DNA of 64,000 nt from JAJDFU01 sp964595955 (GTDB lineage: Bacteria; Bacteroidota; Bacteroidia; Chitinophagales; Saprospiraceae), in assembly GCA_964595955.1 (NCBI GenBank), contig CAZQSF010000001.1, positions 1-64,000 of the forward strand, written 5' to 3'. The notes beneath the pieces are model-generated. The model saw nothing but the letters and a program-made list of their open reading frames with translations. It was not told the origin of the DNA and made no database searches. This document shows, one piece after another, positions 45,282 to 55,228 of the stretch. A program made the position numbers and the translations under genes. The stretch's first letter is position 1. Every line of letters begins with the position of its first letter.

Positions 45282-46232
45282 ATGACGAAGAACGAGCGCA
45301 TTCTACTTACCGGAGCGGGAGGACAGATCGGCACTGTGCTCACTCAAGCCCTGCGGGAAAAGTTTGGAGCGGATCGGGTCTTGCCTACAGATCTGCGCCC
45401 GCCCGCCCAGGCACCAAAGCCCTTTGAGGTCTTAGATGTATTGGATTCGGAACGGCTGCGGGCAATCGTCACTCACTTTGAGCCTACCCAGATATATCAT
45501 CTGGCCGCCATTTTGTCGGCCGTAGGCGAACGAAACCCCCGTCGCGCCTGGGAGATCAATATGCAAGGACTGTTTAACGTGCTGGATATAGGGCGCGATG
45601 TGGAAGCCCGGCTGTTCTTCCCCAGTTCTATTGCCGTGTTCGGACGACTGAGCCCCAAAGTCGCTACGCCTCAGAACACCATCCTGCAGCCCGAAACGGT
45701 TTACGGCATATCCAAAGTGGCCGGTGAGAGCTGGTGTCAGTATTACCACGAAAAATACGGATTGGACGTACGCGCCCTTCGCTATCCCGGGATCATCAGT
45801 TACCAGTCTCTGCCCGGAGGCGGAACCACGGATTATGCCGTGGAGATCTTCCATCAGGCCGTGAAAGGCGAGCCTTATACCTGTTTTCTCAAAGCGGATA
45901 CGCGCCTGCCCATGCTCTACATGCCGGATGCCATTCGCGCTACCCTTGAACTCATGGATGCCCCCAGTGAACAAATTGCTACGCGAACCGGCTATAATTT
46001 GGCGGGAATGAGTTTTACCCCCGAGGAGGTCGCTCAGGAGATTCAAAAGCACCTGCCCGACTTTCGCGTGCGCTATCGGCCCGATTTTCGGCAATCTATA
46101 GCCGATACCTGGCCGCAGACCATAGATGACAGTCTAGCCCGGAAAGAGTGGGGGTGGAAGCCCCAATTCGATCTGCCCGGTATGACCGAAGACATGCTCA
46201 GGCACCTCAATGAGCAGGTCGCTCTGAACTGA
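45282..46232 (+). CDS. L-threonine 3-dehydrogenase, short-chain epimerase type
   Basis: 316 residues from the ATG at 45282. An NAD-dependent epimerase/dehydratase fold with GAGGQIG (about 11-17), a Ser in FFPSSIAVFG and the catalytic YGISK pair. Family members of this size oxidise threonine to 2-amino-3-ketobutyrate. The next gene encodes the ligase that splits this product with CoA, which makes threonine dehydrogenase much likelier than a sugar epimerase. The gap to that gene is 41 bases. Confidence 0.9.
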   Translation: MTKNERILLTGAGGQIGTVLTQALREKFGADRVLPTDLRPPAQAPKPFEVLDVLDSERLRAIVTHFEPTQIYHLAAILSAVGERNPRRAWEINMQGLFNVLDIGRDVEARLFFPSSIAVFGRLSPKVATPQNTILQPETVYGISKVAGESWCQYYHEKYGLDVRALRYPGIISYQSLPGGGTTDYAVEIFHQAVKGEPYTCFLKADTRLPMLYMPDAIRATLELMDAPSEQIATRTGYNLAGMSFTPEEVAQEIQKHLPDFRVRYRPDFRQSIADTWPQTIDDSLARKEWGWKPQFDLPGMTEDMLRHLNEQVALN

Positions 46233-46273
46233 CCAAGATTTTCATTTTGTGAACGAAAAAAAAGCAGTCCGAT

Positions 46274-47464
46274 ATGTACGCAACCGTAGAGCCGGCTTTG
46301 GAACAGGAAATCCAAGCCATTAAAGAAGCCGGGTTATATAAAAATGAACGCATCATAACGACTCCGCAGGGTGCGGAGATCCGAACGGCCAAAGGTCTGG
46401 AGGTGCTCAATTTCTGCGCCAACAACTACCTCGGGCTTTCTTCCCATCCCCGGGTTCTTGAGGCTGCAAAAAAGGCCATTGATACGCACGGATTCGGGCT
46501 TTCCTCGGTGCGATTCATTTGCGGCACCCAGGATATACACAAGGAGCTGGAAAAGAAGATAGCCGGCTTTCTAGGCATGGAAGATGCCATTTTGTACGCT
46601 GCAGCCTTTGATGCCAACGGCGGGCTTTTCGAGCCTCTTCTCACGGCCGAAGATGCCATCCTAAGCGATGCGCTCAATCACGCTTCTATTATTGACGGCA
46701 TCCGCCTGTGCAAAGCTCAGCGCTATCGCTTTCAACACAACGATATGGCCGATCTGGAAGTCAAGCTCCAGGAGGCTCAATCCGCACGCCGACGTCTGAT
46801 CGCCACCGATGGGGTTTTCAGCATGGACGGCACCATCGCTCAGCTGGACCAGATCTGCGACCTGGCTGAAAAGTACGATGCCATGGTGATGATCGATGAC
46901 TGCCACGCTACGGGCTTTTTGGGAAAAACCGGCCGCGGCACCCATGAATACCGGGCAGTGATGGATCGGATCGATATCATCACGGGCACTTTCGGCAAGG
47001 CGTTGGGCGGAGCTAGCGGCGGCTTTACCGCAGCCAAGAAGGAGATTGTAGACCTTTTGCGGCAGCGCTCCAGGCCCTACTTGTTTTCCAACACCCTGGC
47101 ACCGGCTATCGTAGGGGCCTCCATAGCGGTAGTAGATATGCTCAGCGAGAGCACCCATTTGCGCGATAAGCTGGAGGCCAACACCCTCTATTTCCGGGAG
47201 GAAATGACCAAGGCCGGCTTCGATATCCTGCCGGGCGAACACGCTATTGTGCCCATCATGCTGTACGATGCGCCTCTGAGTCAACGCTTCGCAGATCGCC
47301 TGCTGGAAGAAGGCATCTACGTGATCGGCTTTTTCTACCCGGTGGTGCCCAAAGGCAAAGCCCGTATTCGGGTGCAGCTTTCCGCTGCCCACGAACAGGA
47401 GCACCTGGAAAGAGCGGTAGCGGCTTTTACCCGGGTAGGCAAGGAAATGGGGGTGATCGATTAG
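46274..47464 (+). CDS. kbl: glycine C-acetyltransferase (2-amino-3-ketobutyrate CoA ligase)
   Basis: 396 residues, PLP-dependent alpha-oxoamine synthase. Motifs: NFCANNYLGLSSHP, GLSSVRFICGTQDIHKELE, VMIDDCHATGFLG and the PLP-lysine region TGTFGKALGGASGG (Lys about 244). Turns 2-amino-3-ketobutyrate plus CoA into glycine and acetyl-CoA. Together with the threonine dehydrogenase just upstream it makes a complete threonine degradation route. Confidence 0.95.
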   Translation: MYATVEPALEQEIQAIKEAGLYKNERIITTPQGAEIRTAKGLEVLNFCANNYLGLSSHPRVLEAAKKAIDTHGFGLSSVRFICGTQDIHKELEKKIAGFLGMEDAILYAAAFDANGGLFEPLLTAEDAILSDALNHASIIDGIRLCKAQRYRFQHNDMADLEVKLQEAQSARRRLIATDGVFSMDGTIAQLDQICDLAEKYDAMVMIDDCHATGFLGKTGRGTHEYRAVMDRIDIITGTFGKALGGASGGFTAAKKEIVDLLRQRSRPYLFSNTLAPAIVGASIAVVDMLSESTHLRDKLEANTLYFREEMTKAGFDILPGEHAIVPIMLYDAPLSQRFADRLLEEGIYVIGFFYPVVPKGKARIRVQLSAAHEQEHLERAVAAFTRVGKEMGVID

Positions 47465-47477
47465 TGTCGTTTTCGTC

Positions 47478-48632
47478 ATGGGGACTAGAAGTCGCTGGAT
47501 CTTGTTGGCGATCATGAGCCTGTTGGCTGTAGGTTTGTCTCTGCAGATGTATTCGTTTGAACCCGGTTACAACCCCCATTTCGACGAGTACTACCCGAGG
47601 TATAACAACTACCTGATTTTCAAACACTCTTTTTACCATTTGGTGGAAGGGCGGGATCTATACCAGTACTATCCCAAAGCGCATTGGGACCTCTACAAGT
47701 ACAGCCCTACCTTCCCCCTGCTCATGGCCCCCATGGCTCAACTGCCGGATTGGGCAGGGCTGATCTTGTGGAATGCGCTCAACCTGCTGGTTCTTTTTTC
47801 GGCCTTGAGTTTTCTCAGGCTGGGTAGCAGTCCTTTCAAGCACTGGTTGGCTGTGCTGTTGGTTCTTCAGGAGGCCATTGGGTCCACCCAGAACGCCCAG
47901 AGCAATTGCCTGGTCGCCGGCCTGCTTATCTGGGGGTATCTATTTATGGAGCAGCGCCGACCGTTGCCAGCCGGTTTGTCGGTTACGTCCGGAATCTTCG
48001 TCAAGTTGTTTGGAGGATTGGGGGGGATGTACTTCCTACTTTTTCCACAGCGATGGAAAGCGATTGCTTGGGCCTCAGGCTGGGCTGTGCTTCTCTTCCT
48101 GGCTCCCCTGCTGTTCATTTCCTGGGAAGCTTTGCTGTGTCAGTATGAAAACTGGTGGGTGATCCTGCAAAGTGACCACTTTGCCGATTCGGGTTACTCC
48201 GTTATGGGCATTTTGGAAACCTGGTTCGGCTGGTACCCGCCTAAACTGACCGTTTTGGGCATTGGGCTTGCGATCCTGCTCTTGCCTCTATTGCGTCTAC
48301 CCGCCTACCCGAATAGCCGATTCCGGATACACGTTCTCGCCTCGATTCTCCTTTGGGTCGTATTGTTCAACCACAAGGCCGAACTGCCCTCTTTTCCCAT
48401 TGCGGTAGCCGGGGCCGCAATCTGGTATTTCTCGCAGCCCGCCACGCCCTGGCGCACCTTTTTAATTCTGTTCGTCTGGGTTTTCACCTGCTTGGCTCCT
48501 ACAGACCTTTCCCCTGCCTGGTTCAAGGAAGAGTGGTACAAGCCCTATGTGATCAAAGCCCTGCCCTGTCTTCTGGTGTGGATCGCTCTGCAGAGGGACC
48601 TCTGGTGGCAAAGCTATGATTGTGCGGAGTAA
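47478..48632 (+). CDS. GT87-like (DUF2029) membrane glycosyltransferase
   Basis: 384 residues with about nine to ten membrane helices. After the first helix an extracytoplasmic loop has FDEYYPRYNNYLIFKHSFYHL, then YYPKAHWDLYKYSPTFPLLMAPM, the DLY...YSP pattern of GT87/DUF2029 proteins, which use polyprenyl-phosphate sugars. NAQSNCLVAGLL and FNHKAELPSFPIA lie further on. The acceptor is unknown. Starts 13 bases after kbl, so it ends the operon; a link to threonine metabolism is not implied. Confidence 0.8.
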   Translation: MGTRSRWILLAIMSLLAVGLSLQMYSFEPGYNPHFDEYYPRYNNYLIFKHSFYHLVEGRDLYQYYPKAHWDLYKYSPTFPLLMAPMAQLPDWAGLILWNALNLLVLFSALSFLRLGSSPFKHWLAVLLVLQEAIGSTQNAQSNCLVAGLLIWGYLFMEQRRPLPAGLSVTSGIFVKLFGGLGGMYFLLFPQRWKAIAWASGWAVLLFLAPLLFISWEALLCQYENWWVILQSDHFADSGYSVMGILETWFGWYPPKLTVLGIGLAILLLPLLRLPAYPNSRFRIHVLASILLWVVLFNHKAELPSFPIAVAGAAIWYFSQPATPWRTFLILFVWVFTCLAPTDLSPAWFKEEWYKPYVIKALPCLLVWIALQRDLWWQSYDCAE

Positions 48633-48639
48633 TAAAGAA

Positions 48640-48665
48640 AAGAGCGGCCATTACAGACCGCTCTT
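48640..48665 (-). terminator. terminator after the DUF1501 gene, possibly bidirectional
   Basis: AAGAGCGG (48640-48647) pairs with CCGCTCTT (48658-48665). On the minus strand TTTCTTTATT follows. It sits between convergent genes. Confidence 0.7.
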
Positions 48666-48680
48666 CAAGGCATATGGGTG

Positions 48681-50249
48681 TTAGGCTTTGACGAGGTGGA
48701 GCGTCCGCTGCGCTCCATCCTGCATCAGGATGCGGACGTAATAATTCCCCGGGGGCAGGCCATGGCCGTCGAACTGGAACTGGTATTGACCCGGGCTAAA
48801 GCTTTGACTGGTGAGCACTTTCACCTGTTTGCCTAGCGAATCAGACACGCTCACTTTAAGCCAGCCGCCGGTATGTTTAAGGGAGATCGTAGCCCAACTT
48901 CGGAAAGGGTTGGGGAAGACCGAGGCCTCCAGCGATTGGTTGAGCAGGTTTTGGGTGTTGGTTACGGTCTGGTCACAGGCATCGCCCAGGATGGACAGGT
49001 AGACGAATTCCTCGTGCAGGGAGGAACGCACCTCATCTTCATTCACCCCAAACCAATCCATGAGAACAGAACCGTATACATCCCGGAAATCAAATTGCAT
49101 AGGCACTCCATCTTGCGCGCTCACTTCATCCGGAATGATGGGATTTTCGCCGATCACATTGGCACAGGCTGCTTCGCCGAATAAGATGAGGGGGGCGGCG
49201 GTACCGTGGTCGGTGCCCAGGCTGTCATTGGATCGGATCTGACGGCCGAATTCGGAAAAGGTCATGCCCAAAACCCGGCTGCTTAGCCCCAGTTGCTGAA
49301 TGTCGCTCATGAAGGCGGTAATGGCCTCGGAGATTTCCTGCAGAAGCTCGGCGTGCCGCCCTTGGGTGGGATCGCTTTTGATCACCTGGTTGGCATGGGT
49401 GTCGAAACCGCCGATACTAACAATGAAAATACTGGTTTGCAATCCGCCGCTCATGAGCAGGGCCACATTCTTGAGTTGAGAGGCCAAGCGGTTGTCGATG
49501 GGATAGGTGGCCATGTTGTTGCCCATATTGGCTGCCTCCATCACAGCTTCGCCGTAGGCGTTGGTCTGCGCAATGACGTTGCGAATGTATTCCAGTTCGT
49601 TTCCGTAAGGCGTATCGGGTACCAGCGTTTCCGAATCTTCGGCCAGTTGGGTGAGGGAAAAGGGATCGCGCAGCGCGATGCTGTAATTGGCCACTTCACC
49701 CTGGCAGGTAGTCGATACGGTATTGCCCATGGTCACGGCAAAGGGATGCGGTTGCTGGTCGTTCGGATACCCGTCGGGGAAGCCAGGATAGCGCTCGTCG
49801 AAGTAACGGCCGAGCCAACCGGTCGTCCAGGTGTCATCAGCCGGAGAGCCCGTTGTCCAGATGTCCGTCGAACGGAAATGCGAGCGGTTTTGGTCTGGAT
49901 AGCCCACGTCTTGTACGAAGCCTGCCAACCCTTCGGTGAAGAGATTGCGAAGGCCGCTCATTTTCGGATGCAGCCCGTTCTCCGTGGTCAACGAAAGGAT
50001 GTCATCTTCCGGGAGCAACACGGCTTGGCGGGCATTGAACAATTTGTCGTACTGATCCATGGGAACCAGCATATTCAGCCCGTCATTTCCACCGTTGAGG
50101 CGGATAATGACCAATACGCGGTCGGTATCATTAGCCATGCTCCCAAAAAAAGCAGAGCGGGGCAGGGCGGAGAGGCGAACCCCCTGCAGGGCAAAGGGAA
50201 GGGTGACGGCCGCTCCAGCCGTATTTTTTAGAAAGGAACGTCTTTTCAT
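48681..50249 (-). CDS. DUF1501 family protein with Tat signal and T9SS tail
   Basis: 522 residues. N-terminal twin-arginine-type signal MKRRSFLKNTAGAAVTLP. The DUF1501 domain (about 40-430) shows LVIIRLNGGNDGLNMLVP, SIGGFDTHANQ, FSEFGRQIRSNDSLGTDHGTAAP; it belongs to the alkaline-phosphatase-like fold group (sulfatase-like), with unknown substrate. A type A T9SS tail covers about 440-522 (FPNPFRSWATISL onward). Tat plus T9SS together implies folding with cofactor in the cytoplasm before surface export. It follows the DUF1800 gene after 24 bases, the usual partner. Confidence 0.9.
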   Translation of the reverse strand: MKRRSFLKNTAGAAVTLPFALQGVRLSALPRSAFFGSMANDTDRVLVIIRLNGGNDGLNMLVPMDQYDKLFNARQAVLLPEDDILSLTTENGLHPKMSGLRNLFTEGLAGFVQDVGYPDQNRSHFRSTDIWTTGSPADDTWTTGWLGRYFDERYPGFPDGYPNDQQPHPFAVTMGNTVSTTCQGEVANYSIALRDPFSLTQLAEDSETLVPDTPYGNELEYIRNVIAQTNAYGEAVMEAANMGNNMATYPIDNRLASQLKNVALLMSGGLQTSIFIVSIGGFDTHANQVIKSDPTQGRHAELLQEISEAITAFMSDIQQLGLSSRVLGMTFSEFGRQIRSNDSLGTDHGTAAPLILFGEAACANVIGENPIIPDEVSAQDGVPMQFDFRDVYGSVLMDWFGVNEDEVRSSLHEEFVYLSILGDACDQTVTNTQNLLNQSLEASVFPNPFRSWATISLKHTGGWLKVSVSDSLGKQVKVLTSQSFSPGQYQFQFDGHGLPPGNYYVRILMQDGAQRTLHLVKA

Positions 50250-50273
50250 GATGAGAATGAGTTTAAGGGATTA

Positions 50274-51986
50274 TTAGCTCAGGTGAAATTCAGCCAGGCT
50301 CAACATAATGTTGACCATTTGCTTGAGCTTATCTTCAACCGCTTGCTTAATGTCCGGGTCATTCGGGTTGTTGAGGTAATCGGTGTACTCCACCGTCCAC
50401 TCAAAATCCGGCAGGCCGGGAATAAGCACTTCCTTCAGACCCTTGTATTGCCCGGAAATATAAGAGCCGGTATCGTCCATTTCTCCGGTGAGGGGCAAAG
50501 GGAAAAGGAGGTCTGCAAAGGTTCGGATCATGGCATTGGGATCCGATGGGTTGTCAAAAGTGGCGATGAGCGCCAATAAATCCGCCTTGATTCTGAAGTC
50601 GTCTCCGGAAAAAACACCGGTGTACAACACCTCGGAAGTAAAATCCATACGGTCGAGCAAGGTGTTGAGGTTGATCCAATCGCGGCTGTAGATGGGAGCC
50701 TGATACCAGGCTTTCCATCCGGCTACTTCGGGTGGGTTGAAGTAATCCATATTCATTCGCTGGGCCTTGCGCAAAAGTTGCATCCACCCCTCATACAAGC
50801 TGTTTAGGTCGTCTGTAGGTGAGGGATAGGTCACTTCCAATTGCTTGACCGTGGACACCACAAAGTCCAGCGGATGTTTAATCATAGGCCCCAGGTTGAG
50901 GGCGTCATAAAAGTGTGCACTGGAAAGCAGCGTCTGAAGAACCGGCTTGATTTCGAAATCATTATCGATCAGCTGCTGCGCCAACGGTTCTATGATGGTG
51001 CTTTCAATTTGGTCGTCGATGACGTAGTAAACAAACCAGCGGTACAGCTTGCGACAGATGTGCCGGGCTGCAGCCGGCTTCTGGAAGATAATGTCGATGA
51101 GGTGAGCGTACTCTTGCTCTCCCATATTTGAGATGACGACATCTTCAAAGCGGTAGGAGAGTTGTTTGTCACCGGTGTCGTGTTCATCGTCCTGAAAAAA
51201 GCTCGTAATCTCCTGATCGGGGTTGGTCGTTCGCCAGCCGCGATCTTTCCATCCGGTGAGGATGCGGGAAATCTCCAGTACGTCCTGTTCGGTGAAGTGG
51301 GTATAATCGCCCGGAGCGACCTGCGGACCTTTGCCCACGGTATACAGCTCGAGTAATTCCCGGGCGTAATTCTCATTGGGCGCTTTCTTGGTATTCTGGT
51401 TCCCGTTCAGAAAACGCAGCATGGAGGGAGCTATGGTCACCTGTTTGACGAGTTCCCGAAAATTGGCCAGGGCGTTGGAGCGCAGAAGCGTAAAGTAATT
51501 ATAGGAATAGCGCTCGTCGCGCACATCGTCATCAATGACCGCAAAGTGATTCTGCCAGAACAAGGTCATCTTTTCGCGTATGTTGATGCCTTCCTGTATC
51601 ATCACGCCCATGGTCCAGGCCTCCAGGCTGCGGTGCCGGCTGGGACGGAGATTTTTGAAATTCACCAGGGGCGCATTCACCCAGGTTTCACCTAAAGGTA
51701 CGTTGGGATCGTCCTCTTCCTCGTAATTGAGCGGCGGCTCGGGCAGCGGCCGGTCTTCCAAAAGCGTGTTCAGTACGGTGTTCAGGTCTTGGTTGGCGGC
51801 CCAGTCCATATCGGCGCGGGTAGGGCCGAACATGCAGCGGCGAAGTAAATGAGCCGCCTCCGCCCGGGTCCACGGTCCGGTGTAGGGCTCCAGGCCTGCA
51901 GAACTGCTGGCAGCAGGCAATACCTCGGCAACCTCAGGCTGCAGAGACTTGCCTAAGAGCAGGCCGAGCGTAGCTCGTCTATTCAT
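50274..51986 (-). CDS. DUF1800 family protein
   Basis: 570 residues. The start MNRRATLGLLLGK holds a twin Arg but a weak hydrophobic core. The DUF1800 domain covers most of the length, with EAAHLLRRCMFGPT, MTLFWQNHF, ENYARELLELYTVG and the EVAGWKAWY region. The function is unknown; DUF1800 and DUF1501 genes are neighbours across many phyla and probably act together in the envelope. It is the first gene of that two-gene unit here. No T9SS tail is apparent. Confidence 0.9.
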   Translation of the reverse strand: MNRRATLGLLLGKSLQPEVAEVLPAASSSAGLEPYTGPWTRAEAAHLLRRCMFGPTRADMDWAANQDLNTVLNTLLEDRPLPEPPLNYEEEDDPNVPLGETWVNAPLVNFKNLRPSRHRSLEAWTMGVMIQEGINIREKMTLFWQNHFAVIDDDVRDERYSYNYFTLLRSNALANFRELVKQVTIAPSMLRFLNGNQNTKKAPNENYARELLELYTVGKGPQVAPGDYTHFTEQDVLEISRILTGWKDRGWRTTNPDQEITSFFQDDEHDTGDKQLSYRFEDVVISNMGEQEYAHLIDIIFQKPAAARHICRKLYRWFVYYVIDDQIESTIIEPLAQQLIDNDFEIKPVLQTLLSSAHFYDALNLGPMIKHPLDFVVSTVKQLEVTYPSPTDDLNSLYEGWMQLLRKAQRMNMDYFNPPEVAGWKAWYQAPIYSRDWINLNTLLDRMDFTSEVLYTGVFSGDDFRIKADLLALIATFDNPSDPNAMIRTFADLLFPLPLTGEMDDTGSYISGQYKGLKEVLIPGLPDFEWTVEYTDYLNNPNDPDIKQAVEDKLKQMVNIMLSLAEFHLS

Positions 51987-52116
51987 AGGAAAATTTGTTT
52001 TTGGAGTTCACCAATTAGAAAACAAGAAGCAATGTCCTATCAACGAGGAATTTACACAAAAAGGTGTCGATTCTCAGGGTCATTGACGGAGCGGTATCAA
52101 AAATTGGGTAAAAGTG

Positions 52117-52124
52117 TATTTTTG
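52117..52124 (+). promoter_or_regulatory. Bacteroidota-type -7 box (TATTTTTG) for the maltose operon
   Basis: TATTTTTG matches TAnnTTTG and lies 26 bases before the pgmB ATG. A TTG at 52084-52086 is 30 bases upstream, longer than usual. Confidence 0.4.
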
Positions 52125-52150
52125 GCCATCATGCCCCAACCCGAAGTCCT

Positions 52151-52804
52151 ATGATCCAAGCTTGCCTTTTTGATTTGGATGGCGTATTGGTAGATACGGC
52201 CCATTACCACTTTCTGGCCTGGCGTAAATTAGCCAATTCCCTGGGTTTCGATTTTGATGAACGCGCCAACGAATCGCTGAAGGGCGTGGGCCGCATGGAG
52301 TCGCTGGAACGCATCCTGGAATGGGGCGGTCTGTCCAAGACGCAGGAGGAAAAAGAGGCGCTTGCCCACCGGAAGAACGAATGGTACCGCGAATATCTGA
52401 AAGGGATGACCCCCGATGAGATCCTGCCCGGCGTGCTGGATTTTTTAGCGGACCTGGAGGCGCATCGCATCCGCAAAGGGATAGGCTCCAGCAGCAAAAA
52501 TGCCAAGCCGATCTTGCAGCAGGTGAACCTTTACGGCCGCTTTGAGGTCATTGTGGACGGTACGGACCTCCAGCGCAGCAAACCCGATCCGCAGGTTTTC
52601 CTGCTGGGTGCCCAGCGCCTGGGCCTCGCTCCCCGGGAGTGTCTTGTTCTTGAAGATGCTGCCGCAGGCATTCAGGCTGCCCGGGCCGGTGGCTTTTGGG
52701 CGGTGGGAGTGGGAGAACCCGAGCAATTTCCCGATGCACACCTCGTTATTCCCGGCTTGGAAAATGTACATTGGACCGAAATTTTGCAGAACATTCCCGC
52801 ATAA
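52151..52804 (+). CDS. pgmB: beta-phosphoglucomutase
   Basis: 217 residues of the HAD superfamily. DLDGVLVDTAHYH (D8 nucleophile and D10 acid/base), a cap domain (about 15-90), GIGSSSKNA (motif II Ser/Thr and Lys), and SKPDPQVFLLGAQRLG with VLEDAAAGIQAARAGG as motifs III-IV. Converts beta-glucose-1-phosphate to glucose-6-phosphate. Its substrate is the product of the GH65 phosphorylase encoded nine bases downstream. Confidence 0.94.
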   Translation: MIQACLFDLDGVLVDTAHYHFLAWRKLANSLGFDFDERANESLKGVGRMESLERILEWGGLSKTQEEKEALAHRKNEWYREYLKGMTPDEILPGVLDFLADLEAHRIRKGIGSSSKNAKPILQQVNLYGRFEVIVDGTDLQRSKPDPQVFLLGAQRLGLAPRECLVLEDAAAGIQAARAGGFWAVGVGEPEQFPDAHLVIPGLENVHWTEILQNIPA

Positions 52805-52813
52805 CGCAAACCC

Positions 52814-55126
52814 ATGAAGCAATACCTCCTGCACGACGAATGGTCGATCGTAGAAGAAGGCTTTCGACCCGATTACAATCGCATTTCCGAAAGCGTTTTC
52901 AGCATCGGGAACGGGCAAAGCGGTCAGCGTGCCAATTTTGAAGAAGCCTACAGCGGCGACAGCCTGCAGGGGTCCTACATAGCAGGGGTGTACTACCCGG
53001 ACAAGACCCGGGTGGGCTGGTGGAAGATCGGCTACCCGGAATACTTCGCCAAAGTGCTCAACGCGCCCAATTGGATTTGCATTGATCTGGCCGTAGACGG
53101 TGAGCCCGTGGACCTGGCGACCTGCAGTGTCGAGGACTTTCGGCGCGAACTCAATATGAAAGCCGGATACCTCAAGCGTCGAGCTACCCTCACCCTGGCC
53201 AATGGAAAGCGCCTGCGCATCGAATCCACCCGCTTCCTCAGCCTGGCCGACGATGAGGTAGGAGCCATTCGCTATTCGGTGACTGCCCTCAACTTTTCCG
53301 CTGCGGTTTCCCTGGGGCCCTGCATCGATGGAGATGTCCACAATGAAGATTCCAATTACGGCGAACAATTCTGGGCGTTTTTGGCGCACCGGGTAGAAGG
53401 CCGGGAAGCCTATCTGACGACACAAACCAAAAAAACCGCCTTTGGCGTTTGCCACGGCACGGCCTACGAACTCGTCAAGGGCCAGAAAGCGATTGAGCCG
53501 GAGGCCGTTTCCGTAATCGATAAGCCGAAATGTGTGGGCCATATCCTCGTCCTGCCGCTGCAGGAAGGCGAACAGATGACCCTCTACAAATACGCCGGGA
53601 TCGTGTCTTCCCTCAACTATCCGGAAGATAAGTTGGAGGATGCTGCCCGTGCGGCTGTACGGCGGGCCCGGGAAGCGGGCTTCGAGGCCTTGCTGCAAAA
53701 TCAGGCCGAAGCCTGGGCATCCAAGTGGGAAGAAGCGGATATTGTGATTGAGGGCGACGTGGCCGCCCAACAGGGCATTCGATTCAACATCTTCCAGCTC
53801 TACCAAACCTATACGGGTGAAGATGCCCGCCTCAACATCGGTCCGAAAGGGTTTACCGGCGAAAAGTACGGGGGCAGCACCTACTGGGATACCGAAGCTT
53901 ACTGCTTGCCCTTCTACCTGGCCACAGCGGATCAGCACGTGGCCCGCAATTTGTTGCTCTACCGCTACAACCACCTGGAAAAGGCCATCGAGAACGCCGA
54001 AAAACTTGGCTTCACCCGTGGGGCAGCCCTTTACCCCATGGTCACTATGAACGGGGAAGAATGCCACAACGAATGGGAGATCACCTTTGAGGAGATCCAT
54101 CGGAACGGGGCTATCGCCTATGCCATCTACAGCTACATCAATTATACGGGCGACGATGCCTACCTGGCCTCGAACGGGTTGGAGGTGCTCATCGGCATTG
54201 CCCGCTTTTGGGCCCAGCGCGTGCACTACAGCGAGCGAAAAGGTCATTACGTCATGCACGGGGTCACCGGGCCCAATGAATACGAGAACAATGTGAACAA
54301 CAACTGGTACACGAGCTATATTGCCCGATGGTGCCTGCAGTATACTCTCGACAGCCTGAAAGCTGTTCGGCAAGCCGATGAGGCCCGATACCAAAAGCTA
54401 ATGAACCGGCTCAAATGTGAAGAGCGCGAACCCACCCATTGGCAGCAAATTATTGACGGTCTGTACCTGCCGGAAGAGGAAGGGCTGGGAATATTCGTTC
54501 AGCACGATGGGTTTCTGGAAAAGGAAGCCCTGACGGTCGCGGATCTGAAGCCCGAAGATCGCCCTCTCAATCAGAATTGGAGCTGGGATCGCATCCTTCG
54601 ATCCGTATTCATCAAACAGGCCGATGTTCTGCAGGGCCTGTACTTTTTTGAAGACCATTTTGACGAGGATACTCACCGGCGAAATTTCGATTACTACGAA
54701 CCGCGAACCGTACACGAATCCTCCCTTTCTCCCTGTATTCACAGCATACTGGCTGCCAAACTGGGCCGGCTGGATAAGGCCTACGAAATGTATCTGCGCA
54801 CCGCCCGGCTGGATCTGGACGACGTGAATAACGATACCGAAGACGGATGTCACATCACCAGCATGGCGGGCACCTGGATGGCCGTGGTACAGGGCTTTGG
54901 AGGTATGCGGGTACAGGAAGGAAAGCTGGCCTTTGCCCCGATTCTTCCGCCGCAGTGGAGGGGCTACACCTTCAAAGTGCGTTTTCGCGGGCAGGTAGTG
55001 GAGGTGAAGGTCAAACCGGGTGAAGTCGTTCTGCAAAATCACGACCGGACTGCCCTTTCCATCCTACTGTACGGCCAGGCGCGCGAATTGGAGGGCTTCG
55101 GAAGCCTTCGGGTGGACCGGCCTTAA
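52814..55126 (+). CDS. GH65 maltose phosphorylase
   Basis: 770 residues, full GH65 length. N-terminal beta sandwich (1-270), (alpha/alpha)6 barrel (about 320-690) and small C-terminal sheets. The proposed catalytic acid is E489 in HGVTGPNEYENNVNNNW. The MNGEECHNEWEITFEEIHRNG stretch matches maltose phosphorylases better than trehalose or kojibiose ones, though substrate needs assay. Splits maltose with phosphate into glucose and beta-glucose-1-phosphate. Flanked by pgmB and a transporter in one operon. Confidence 0.9.
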   Translation: MKQYLLHDEWSIVEEGFRPDYNRISESVFSIGNGQSGQRANFEEAYSGDSLQGSYIAGVYYPDKTRVGWWKIGYPEYFAKVLNAPNWICIDLAVDGEPVDLATCSVEDFRRELNMKAGYLKRRATLTLANGKRLRIESTRFLSLADDEVGAIRYSVTALNFSAAVSLGPCIDGDVHNEDSNYGEQFWAFLAHRVEGREAYLTTQTKKTAFGVCHGTAYELVKGQKAIEPEAVSVIDKPKCVGHILVLPLQEGEQMTLYKYAGIVSSLNYPEDKLEDAARAAVRRAREAGFEALLQNQAEAWASKWEEADIVIEGDVAAQQGIRFNIFQLYQTYTGEDARLNIGPKGFTGEKYGGSTYWDTEAYCLPFYLATADQHVARNLLLYRYNHLEKAIENAEKLGFTRGAALYPMVTMNGEECHNEWEITFEEIHRNGAIAYAIYSYINYTGDDAYLASNGLEVLIGIARFWAQRVHYSERKGHYVMHGVTGPNEYENNVNNNWYTSYIARWCLQYTLDSLKAVRQADEARYQKLMNRLKCEEREPTHWQQIIDGLYLPEEEGLGIFVQHDGFLEKEALTVADLKPEDRPLNQNWSWDRILRSVFIKQADVLQGLYFFEDHFDEDTHRRNFDYYEPRTVHESSLSPCIHSILAAKLGRLDKAYEMYLRTARLDLDDVNNDTEDGCHITSMAGTWMAVVQGFGGMRVQEGKLAFAPILPPQWRGYTFKVRFRGQVVEVKVKPGEVVLQNHDRTALSILLYGQARELEGFGSLRVDRP

Positions 55127-55228
55127 GCGGTTGCGGGTCTGGTTTTTTGATGCCTCCTTTGTACCTTGCTTGGCATTCCAGGTGGGGGGCTCTCGGGAGT
55201 CCTCAACAAATTGACAATTGAAAAGACC